A DNA stretch of 64,000 nt from Roseateles sp. (GTDB lineage: Bacteria; Pseudomonadota; Gammaproteobacteria; Burkholderiales; Burkholderiaceae): NCBI GenBank assembly GCA_019232985.1, contig JAFAMW010000065.1, positions 21,709 to 85,708 of the forward strand, in the 5' to 3' direction. Made by a program: the position numbers and the translations under genes. The notes under the pieces are model-generated. The model was given only the letters and a program-made list of their open reading frames with translations. It was not told where the DNA came from and searched no databases. Of the stretch, positions 17,181 through 24,288 are shown piece by piece. How positions within the stretch are numbered: the stretch's first letter is position 1; every line of letters starts with the position of its first letter.

Positions 17181-18979
17181 CAGTGCTGGCCTTTTTCGAG
17201 TTGCTCGATGTGCTCTTCGTAGGCCCTCAGGAAGGCCTTGCCGAACAGGCTGTGGAAGTCGTCCTCGGCTTCCTGGCTGATCAGCGCGTAATGCTCGATG
17301 AACACGTCCCACATCGCCGCCTTGCGGCTGCCGGGCAGCAGCGACTTGATGCCCGAGGTCCTGGTCAGGCGGCTTTCGAGCTGGGCCGGGTCGAAGCGAT
17401 CGAGCACGCCGGCGAGCGCGGCCTTCATGCCGGCGATGAAGCCGAACTGGTGGGCACGCAGGTCGTTGTAGGCGTCGCGCATCGCCGGCGCCGCGGGCAT
17501 GAAGCCGCGCAGCGGTGGCGCGAGCAGATGCTGCAGCGCGGCCTCGGCGCTCGGCGAGAACTTCAGCGGGTTGTTCTCGCGCGCGACGATCATCGTCGCC
17601 TCGGCGCGCACCTCGCGCTTGAGCGCCGCGCGCGCGACGAGCAGGTCGACGGTGCCGGCCGCGGCCTCGCGCACGATCTGGCCGAGCAGCTTCATGAGCT
17701 CGGGCGTCAGCGCGTCGACGGCGACCTCGGGCGTCGCGAGGCCCTCGCGCAGCGCGGCGAGCAGGGCCGCGACCTCGGCCGGCTGGGCCGCCGCGGCGCG
17801 GCTGGCCGAGGGGGGCGCGACCGGGCCTGCGGGCGCGGCAGCGGGGGCCACGAAGGGGCCGGCGGTCGCGAACGCGATGTCGACCGGCGCCGCCGCCGCC
17901 GGCGCGGCCGGGCTCATGGCCGCGAGGACGGTCTGCGACGGCGGCGCGGCGGCCGGCTCGGGCGCGCGCGCGCCGCCCGGCCGGATCACGGTGCGGCCCT
18001 CGGCCTGCGCGTCCCAGGACATCACGGCGCCGCCAACGGCTGGCGGCACGGCGGGCGCCGCGAACGGCGCGGCCGGCGGGATCGACGGTGCGGCGGGCAG
18101 CTGGAACGGCCGGTGCAGGTCCAAGAAGTCGTCGGGCGCGGTCTGGCTCGTCGCCTGCGGCGCGGCCTGCAGCGCGCGCAGCGGGTCGGCGTGGCCGGCC
18201 ATGTTCGGCTGCGCGGCGGCCTCGCCGAGCAAGGAGCCGCCGAGCGGATCGCCGCCCGCGTTGCCGGGCTTGAGGCCGAACAGCGCGTCGAGCGAGTCGC
18301 CGCTGCTGCCGGCGCCGCCGCCCATGCCCGGGATCAGCGGCGCCGGCGCGGCCGCGCCGATGTCGAGGCCGAGGTCGAGCGGATCGCGCGGCCGCGCGCC
18401 GCCCGGCGCGGCGGGCTTGGGCGCGTCCGGCGCGAACGGGTTCCAGTCGTCGGGAATGCCGCCATGCGCGGGCGCCGCGGCGGCCGGCGGCGGCGGCGCC
18501 GAGCGCAGGTAGGCGCCCGGGCTGGTGCCGGGCACCGGGTCCGGCTTGTACGAGGGCGCGAGCGGGTCCCAGTTCGCGGCCGGCGCGCCGGCCCTGGGCT
18601 TGCCGCCCGAGGCCGGGCCGAGCAGGTCGGCGAAGGGGTCGGTGCTGCTCGCCGCGGGCGCGCCGGCCGGCGCGAGCGCCGCGCGCAGCACGTAGCCGCC
18701 GATCTGGACCTGGTCGCCTTCGCCCAGCAGCTGCTCGGCGCCGCTGCCCAGGGCGCGGCCGTTGACCGCGATCGGATTCGAGCCGCGGTCGACGATGGCG
18801 TAGCGACCGCTGCGGTAGACGACCTGCGCGTGCACGCGCGAGATCGAGCGCTCGGGGTCGGGCAGCACGAGCTGGTTGGTGTCGGCGCGGCCGATGGTGC
18901 CGCCGAGCTCGTCGAAGCTGGCGCTCGGGGCCTCGCCGCTCGGCGCGCCGTTGAAGGAGATGACGGTCAGCGTGATCAC
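17180..18979 (-). CDS. T6SS FHA-domain protein (Fha/TagH type)
   Basis: This 599-residue protein has an N-terminal FHA domain (about residues 20-100) with the phosphothreonine-binding signature GTIGRADTN, SISRVHAQ and AVNGRALG. A very Pro/Ala-rich linker follows, then a C-terminal TagH-type domain (about 410-595, ending FGKAFLRAYEEHI). The linker contains GRTVIRP with Thr330, a likely phosphorylation site that could bind an FHA domain in cis or in another copy. This matches the Fha1 switch of Pseudomonas H1-T6SS. The start is GTG with AGGAAGAA at good spacing. It lies between the unknown 270-residue gene and pppA. Confidence 0.92.
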   Translation of the reverse strand: MITLTVISFNGAPSGEAPSASFDELGGTIGRADTNQLVLPDPERSISRVHAQVVYRSGRYAIVDRGSNPIAVNGRALGSGAEQLLGEGDQVQIGGYVLRAALAPAGAPAASSTDPFADLLGPASGGKPRAGAPAANWDPLAPSYKPDPVPGTSPGAYLRSAPPPPAAAAPAHGGIPDDWNPFAPDAPKPAAPGGARPRDPLDLGLDIGAAAPAPLIPGMGGGAGSSGDSLDALFGLKPGNAGGDPLGGSLLGEAAAQPNMAGHADPLRALQAAPQATSQTAPDDFLDLHRPFQLPAAPSIPPAAPFAAPAVPPAVGGAVMSWDAQAEGRTVIRPGGARAPEPAAAPPSQTVLAAMSPAAPAAAAPVDIAFATAGPFVAPAAAPAGPVAPPSASRAAAAQPAEVAALLAALREGLATPEVAVDALTPELMKLLGQIVREAAAGTVDLLVARAALKREVRAEATMIVARENNPLKFSPSAEAALQHLLAPPLRGFMPAAPAMRDAYNDLRAHQFGFIAGMKAALAGVLDRFDPAQLESRLTRTSGIKSLLPGSRKAAMWDVFIEHYALISQEAEDDFHSLFGKAFLRAYEEHIEQLEKGQH

Positions 18980-18994
18980 GAAAGTTCTTCCTCG

Positions 18995-19807
18995 TCAGCG
19001 GAGCACGTACAAGCGCCCCTCCACGGCGGCCACGCGCAGCGGCTGCGCCTGCACATGGCCTTGTTCATCGGGTTCGGTCCGCAGCGCCGGCTCGCCGTCG
19101 GCGCCGAGCAGCTCGTGCAGCCGGCCGCCGGCGAGCGGGCGCAGCACGAGCGCCTCGGCGTCGACGGCCTGCCAGGCGCGGCCCGCCGCGTGCAATCCCT
19201 CGAACAGCCCGCGCAGTCGCGCCGTGGCCTCTTCGGCCGGGCGCTGGTAGGCCAGGGCGAGCTCTTCGGTACGAAAGCGCGTGGCGGTCAGGTAAGTCGA
19301 TATTTCACCGGAAGAAAGCGCTCCGTGGAACTGTTCCAGCAGCGCCGCGGCCTGCGCGCGCAACGCCGCCGTCGCGCCGGCGGGCAGCGGCGGCGCGTCG
19401 AGCCAGCGCCAGCGCGGGAAGCTGACCGGTATCTGCACGTCTTCGTGCAGCGTCACCGGCGCCGTGTAGCCCTGGCCGGCCGGGGGTGCCCAGTGGAGCT
19501 CGGCGAGCGTGCGCGCGCTCGCCTCGTCGACGCCGTTGCCGAGGCGCGGCAGCAGGATGCGCAGGCTCGCGCTCGTGTGACCGTCGGCGACGAGGCGCAG
19601 CGGCGGCAGCGGCTCCTCGGGCCTGGCGGTGCGCGGATGCGGCCAGACGACGAGCTCGAGGCGGTTGGCGCCGGCCAGCGTGTACTCGTGGATCGGCACG
19701 AGCGCGCGCGGGCGCGCGGCGTCGGCGCGCGCGAGCGGCACGCCGTTGAGCCAGGCTTCGGCTTCGCAGCCGATGGCGTCGAGCTTGAGGGTCAGCAGCC
19801 GGTCCAT
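18995..19807 (-). CDS. T6SS-associated protein of unknown function
   Basis: I do not recognise this 270-residue protein by family. It is a soluble-looking, mixed alpha/beta protein. The first ~60 residues (LKLDAIGCEAEAWLNGVPL, then ALVPIHEYTLAGANRLELVV) resemble a jelly-roll-like strand pattern. The C-terminal ~60 residues read as strands ending VEGRLYVLR. No signal peptide or membrane span is present. Its ATG overlaps the upstream gene's stop (TGATG), so the two are probably partners. It lies between vgrG/DUF4123 and the FHA gene and may be a loading adaptor, an effector part or a structural accessory. Confidence 0.75.
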   Translation of the reverse strand: MDRLLTLKLDAIGCEAEAWLNGVPLARADAARPRALVPIHEYTLAGANRLELVVWPHPRTARPEEPLPPLRLVADGHTSASLRILLPRLGNGVDEASARTLAELHWAPPAGQGYTAPVTLHEDVQIPVSFPRWRWLDAPPLPAGATAALRAQAAALLEQFHGALSSGEISTYLTATRFRTEELALAYQRPAEEATARLRGLFEGLHAAGRAWQAVDAEALVLRPLAGGRLHELLGADGEPALRTEPDEQGHVQAQPLRVAAVEGRLYVLR

Positions 19808-21543
19808 CAGCTTAGCTTCCAGCTGACGAGCTTCATGGCCGGCAGCAGGGGCCGGATCATCGTCGTCACGCCCATCAGCGGGTCGTTGACGACGAAGCGC
19901 GCCGAGACCGCCTCGACGGCGAGCTCGCAGAACCATTCGAGTCCTGGCGCGTCGGCGCGCGGGCGCAGGCCGCAGGCGCCGACGACGGCGCCGCTGACCG
20001 GGCCGGCGAGGTCGAGCAGCGCGGGCCGGTCGGCCGGCGCCAGCGATTCGACCCGCAGCACGAAGGGCTGGCGGATCGCGCATTGCGCGGGCTTGATCGT
20101 CGCCGGCACGTCGAGCGCGGCGTCGCGGCGCTCGAACGTCGCCTGCAGCTTCTCGCTCGCGCTGCAGTCCAGGGTCAGGCGGCTTTGCGAGCCGGCGAAC
20201 GCGAAGTCGCCGCTCAGGCGCAGGCGCAGCTCGCAGGCGACGAGGTCGAGCTGCCCGGCGACGCGGTAGAACGGCGCGGCGGCCAGGCCGTCGGGGTGCG
20301 GCGCCCAGCCCCAGGTCAGCGCCGCGGTGCCGCCCATCAGAGCCGGCTCGGCCTGCAGCTGGCCGTTGACGACGCCGGACTCGCGCTCCCACGCGAGCAG
20401 CAGCAGGGGCAGCTTGTCGGCGAGCTGGCGGTCGAGCTCGGCCAGGCCGTCGTTCCAGCGCTGGGCGTCGAGCGCGAGCCCGTCGCGCTCGACGCGGCAC
20501 AGCGCGCGCGGCGGCGGCGCCAGCGGTTCGGCCGGCAGCCTGACGGGCGGCGCCGTCTCGCGCCGCCAGGCGAGCATCGACTGCTCGCTCGGGTAGACGG
20601 CCAGCCGCACCGCCTGCTCGCCCAGCGGCGTGCCGCTGTCGCGCAGGCCGCAGCCGGTCATCGACACGCGGCTGTAGCCGGGCACGCCCGCGACGGCCAT
20701 GGCGTCGGCCTGGGCCGGCGCCGCGTCGTCCTGCGGCAGGGTCAGGAGCAGGTCCTGGGTCAGCGGGCCGCGGCGGTCGAACTGGCCGTGGATGCCGTTG
20801 AAGCTCACGAGCGGATGGACGGCCGGGTCGCAGACATGCTGGGCCAGGCAGCGCAGGCGCAGGCGGTTGCGCGCGCCTCGCGACGGGCTCAGCAGGTTCA
20901 GCTGGCCGGGCAGGCCGTGCTGGCCCTGCGCCGCCAGGACCCGCAGCTTCTCGGCGTCCAGGCGCGTCGGCACGCGGCGCCACAGGCCCTGCTCGAGCGC
21001 GTAGTGCTGCAGCGGCGCCGACTCGACGAGGGTCAGGTCCGCGGCGTCGATGTCGCAGGCGCTGCCCAGGCGCAGCAGCGTGCGCGGCAGCAGGCTGCCA
21101 AGGCGGCCATGGCCCGCCAGCTCGGCGTCGAGCAGGTCCAGCGCGGCGTCGAACGCGACCGGCGTCGGCAGGCCGCTGTTCGGCTGCGCGGCGCGGCGCT
21201 GCAGCTCCTCGCGGCTGCGCCGGCCGAGCTGGAAGACGCGCTGGCCTTCGGGCCGGGCCGTGTCGGCGAGCAGCTGCCGGGCCCATTCGAAGCCGGGGCG
21301 GTTCTCGAACTCGGCGCCGAACACGCACCAGGCCGCGAGGTAGCGCGCGAGCGCGAGCGCGTGCCGCAGGCCCAGCGCGCGCGCGCGCTGCCAGGCCAGG
21401 TCGAGCAGGGCGCCCTTGCGCTCGCCGAGGCGCGCGTCGACCTCGGGGAACGCGCGCGCGAGCACCGCGCCGACGCGCTGCAGGTCGCGTCCGAGCGTCA
21501 GCGCTTCGAGCGCGCCCTGCTGCTCCGGCGTGAGGCTCAGCAT
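19807..21543 (-). CDS. Large T6SS-associated protein of unknown function downstream of DUF4123 gene
   Basis: This is a 578-residue soluble-looking protein. The N-terminal ~120 residues (FPEVDARLGERKG, RALGLRHALALARYLAAW, FENRPGFEWARQLL) recall a helical module I associate with T6SS cargo regions; that recollection is unverified. The remainder is strand-rich with scattered cysteines. I see no lipase GxSxG, nuclease or peptidoglycan-hydrolase motif. The start lies 10 bases after the DUF4123 gene's stop, the usual place for cargo or a second adaptor. It could be an effector, but the tight coupling to the 270-residue gene and the core genes also fits a structural accessory. Confidence 0.75.
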   Translation of the reverse strand: MLSLTPEQQGALEALTLGRDLQRVGAVLARAFPEVDARLGERKGALLDLAWQRARALGLRHALALARYLAAWCVFGAEFENRPGFEWARQLLADTARPEGQRVFQLGRRSREELQRRAAQPNSGLPTPVAFDAALDLLDAELAGHGRLGSLLPRTLLRLGSACDIDAADLTLVESAPLQHYALEQGLWRRVPTRLDAEKLRVLAAQGQHGLPGQLNLLSPSRGARNRLRLRCLAQHVCDPAVHPLVSFNGIHGQFDRRGPLTQDLLLTLPQDDAAPAQADAMAVAGVPGYSRVSMTGCGLRDSGTPLGEQAVRLAVYPSEQSMLAWRRETAPPVRLPAEPLAPPPRALCRVERDGLALDAQRWNDGLAELDRQLADKLPLLLLAWERESGVVNGQLQAEPALMGGTAALTWGWAPHPDGLAAAPFYRVAGQLDLVACELRLRLSGDFAFAGSQSRLTLDCSASEKLQATFERRDAALDVPATIKPAQCAIRQPFVLRVESLAPADRPALLDLAGPVSGAVVGACGLRPRADAPGLEWFCELAVEAVSARFVVNDPLMGVTTMIRPLLPAMKLVSWKLS

Positions 21544-21553
21544 CGCCGCGTCC

Positions 21554-22129
21554 TCATGCCGCCGCGGCGAGCAGCGGCTGCTCGTGCAGTTCCAGGCGCC
21601 CGGCGTGCTGGGCGATCAGGGTCCAGCCCGTCGTGCCGGGGATCAGCACGCGCTCGAACGGCGCGAGCAGGGTCTCGACCTGCTCGCCCGGGGCCAGCGG
21701 CAGCAATGCGCGCAGCACGGCGGGGTCCATCCATTCGAGCGCGATCTCCTGGCCGTCGGGCAGGCGGGCCCGGCTGTTCGCGCGGCAGTGGCTGCGCAAC
21801 GCGAGGAAGTCGCGCCGGGCCTGGATCAGCAGGCCCCAGTCGCCGAAGTCGGCGGCGGCCTCGTGGAGCAGCCAGCTCGTGAACGCGCTCTTTTGCTCGA
21901 GCTGCAGCAGGTAGGGGGCCTGGCGGCGCTGCGCCGGCGTGAGCGCGCCGGGCCACAGGCAGTCCCAGCTGCGCAGCTGCCCGCTCGCGTCGGCCGCGGC
22001 CAGGCGCTCGGGCAGCTCGCCGACGACGCGACCGAGCACCAGCGCGTAGACCTGCGCCGACGCGTCGGCCCAGACCATGGACTCGAATTGCGGGGCCGAG
22101 AGCGGCGGCCGGTTGTCGGGCGTGCCCAT
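21554..22129 (-). CDS. DUF4123-family T6SS effector chaperone/adaptor
   Basis: This 191-residue protein fits DUF4123. It has an early alpha/beta domain (VYALVLGRVVGELPERL), the family's central SWLLHEAAADFGDWGLLIQA region and a C-terminal VLIPGTTGWTLIAQHAG. DUF4123 proteins bind effectors and load them on VgrG. The gene lies 6 bases after vgrG and just ahead of two unknown genes, so the cargo is likely encoded nearby. Confidence 0.85.
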   Translation of the reverse strand: MGTPDNRPPLSAPQFESMVWADASAQVYALVLGRVVGELPERLAAADASGQLRSWDCLWPGALTPAQRRQAPYLLQLEQKSAFTSWLLHEAAADFGDWGLLIQARRDFLALRSHCRANSRARLPDGQEIALEWMDPAVLRALLPLAPGEQVETLLAPFERVLIPGTTGWTLIAQHAGRLELHEQPLLAAAA

Positions 22130-22135
22130 CCGCGC

Positions 22136-24259
22136 TCAGCTCCCCGCGCCGGAGCCGCCGCTGTCGGAGGCCAGCGGATCCTTGTTCTTGGTCGGCGCGT
22201 CCGGCGCCTGCGGCGAGGGCGGCGAGGCCGCCGCCGCCGCGGTCGCCGAGCCGCCCCCACCGCCGCAGTTGATCTTGACCATCGGACCGTCGATGGTCAC
22301 GCCGGCCGGCCCCAGCGTGATCGTGGCGGCGCCCGCCTTGATCGTGATCTGGGTGTCGGCCTCGATCGTCACGTTCATGCCCTTGACGCTGAGCGCCGAG
22401 GTGGCCGTCATCTGCAGGGTCTGGCCGGACTTCAGGTCCATGCTCTGCGCCGACGTCACCGCGACGCTGTTGCTGCCCTTGACGGCGATCGCGTCGGACA
22501 CCGACAGGCCCAGCGCCGCGCCGGTGCTCACGTACAGGTCGGCGCCGAGCGTCAGGTGCACGTCCTTGCTCGCCTGGAGCTTGACGACGTCGGACAGCGC
22601 GATCGAGCTCGTGCCGCCGACCGTCAGCGAATAGTTCTTCGTGACGTCGCCCCAGTAGTTGTTCAGGACCGAGGCGAACTGGTCGTTCTTGACCCAGCTG
22701 TGCATGTCCTTCTGGGCCTGGAACCACACGTACTCGCTGCCGTTCTTGTCGTCGAAGCGCAGCTCGTTGGCCGTGCTCAGCGAGCCGCCCTTGCTCGACT
22801 GGGTCTTGATGCCGCTGACGGTCGCCTGGGCGGGCAGGGTGTACGGCGGCTTGTTGTCGCCGTTGTAGACGCGGCCGGTGATCAGCGGGCGGTCCGGGTT
22901 GCCTTCGAGGAACTCGACGACGACTTCGTCGCCGACGCGCGGCAGCGCGATCATGCCGAACTGCTTGCCGGCCCAGGGCTGGCTGACGCGCAGCCAGCAG
23001 GAGCTGTTCTGGTCGCGCTTGCCGACGCGGTCCCAGTGGAACTGCACCTTCGCCCGGCCGTACTGGTCGGTCATGATCTCGTCGCCGGATTCGCCCGTGA
23101 CGGTGGCGGTCTGGGGGCCGTGGACCAGCGCGCGCTGCGCGACGGCCGGCGGGCGGTACGCCGTGGCCTTCGGAACGAGCTCGAGGCGGCAGAGGAAGTT
23201 GTCCTCCATCTCGGAGTCGCGCGCCTCGTAATGGGAGAAGCTGACCTCCATGTCGAGCGCGGTGACCAGGTAGCCGCCGGCATCCGGATGGTCGGACAGC
23301 GAGAAGGTCACGCCGGCGCTGCAGTGGCGGTAGGGGCTCAAGGCCACCGCGACGACGCGGCCGGACTCGTAGCGGTCCACCTCGTGCTGCGCCCAGGCGT
23401 CGCCGACGGTCTTGCGCGAGTTGGGCGAGCCGTCCATCGACACGTCGCCGAAGTCGCCCGGGTAGTCGAAGACCTTGAGACCGCTCGGGCCCTTGCCGTA
23501 GGGGACGGTGCGCGAGGCCCGGGTCGCGAGGCTCAGGGTCGGCTGCTCGGCCGCGTAGTCGGTGCTCGCGAACTCGAGCGAGCCGAGCTGGTGGGTCAGC
23601 GTCCACTCGGTGACGACGTCTTCGCTGAGCTGTTCGCCGAGCTGCGCGGGGGCCCAGCGCAGGGTGCTGCCGCTGATGGTCGGGTGGGTGCTGGCCTGGT
23701 CGGTCAGCACCAGCGTATGCGCGCCCTTCTCGTGCGTGAAATAGAAGTGGATGCCTTCCTCTTCCATGAGGCGCAGCACGAAGTTGAAGTCGGTCTCGCG
23801 GTACTGGACCGTGTAGGGGCGCTTGTTCTTCGCGCCGCTGACGTCGCTGGTCTTGACCGTTCCCGCCTGCGCATAGCCGGCGAACACGGCCTTGATGACG
23901 TCCAGGGCCGACTCGTTCTGGAAGATCTTGCAATCGGCGCCGAGCGTGAGCTGCCACAGCCAGGGCTGCACGACGACGTGGTAGACGTCGTAGCGGCCCA
24001 CCACGCCGCCGCGCTCGAAGCGCGTGACGTAGCCGTTGATGTAGCGCTTGCTGCTCGCGTCGACGCGGATCTTGACGTCGACCTTGGCGCCGAGCAGGTC
24101 CGTGGCCTTGACCGCCGTGAGCCTGGTCTCGCGCAGCAGCTCGAGCCGGTACACCGGCAGCCGGCCCAGTGCCTCGCGCGCGACCATGCGCCGGAACAGC
24201 AGCGCGGGCGTCTCGCCGTCGAGCGGCGTCAGGAATTCATAGTCGAGGTCGGAGGCCAT
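22136..24259 (-). CDS. tssI: T6SS spike protein VgrG (TssI)
   Basis: This 707-residue spike protein has gp27-like (about residues 1-370, with YRETDFNFVLRLMEEEGIHFYF) and gp5-like OB-fold parts (about 390-470, DQYGRAKVQFHWD, SSCWLRVSQPWAGKQFG). A long beta-helix needle of Val/Thr/Gly repeats (about 540-680) follows. The end is a Gly/Ala/Ser/Pro tail with no catalytic domain, so this is a structural VgrG that probably carries cargo through the DUF4123 adaptor. Only one vgrG is present. Confidence 0.96.
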   Translation of the reverse strand: MASDLDYEFLTPLDGETPALLFRRMVAREALGRLPVYRLELLRETRLTAVKATDLLGAKVDVKIRVDASSKRYINGYVTRFERGGVVGRYDVYHVVVQPWLWQLTLGADCKIFQNESALDVIKAVFAGYAQAGTVKTSDVSGAKNKRPYTVQYRETDFNFVLRLMEEEGIHFYFTHEKGAHTLVLTDQASTHPTISGSTLRWAPAQLGEQLSEDVVTEWTLTHQLGSLEFASTDYAAEQPTLSLATRASRTVPYGKGPSGLKVFDYPGDFGDVSMDGSPNSRKTVGDAWAQHEVDRYESGRVVAVALSPYRHCSAGVTFSLSDHPDAGGYLVTALDMEVSFSHYEARDSEMEDNFLCRLELVPKATAYRPPAVAQRALVHGPQTATVTGESGDEIMTDQYGRAKVQFHWDRVGKRDQNSSCWLRVSQPWAGKQFGMIALPRVGDEVVVEFLEGNPDRPLITGRVYNGDNKPPYTLPAQATVSGIKTQSSKGGSLSTANELRFDDKNGSEYVWFQAQKDMHSWVKNDQFASVLNNYWGDVTKNYSLTVGGTSSIALSDVVKLQASKDVHLTLGADLYVSTGAALGLSVSDAIAVKGSNSVAVTSAQSMDLKSGQTLQMTATSALSVKGMNVTIEADTQITIKAGAATITLGPAGVTIDGPMVKINCGGGGGSATAAAAASPPSPQAPDAPTKNKDPLASDSGGSGAGS

Positions 24260-24288
24260 GGTGGGTCTTCAAGGCGGGCGGCGTCGGG

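Noticed and set aside
19807..21543. Idea that the 578-residue protein is a lipase or nuclease effector
   Set aside because: I could find no GxSxG, HKD, HNH or other catalytic motif, so I kept it as unknown.
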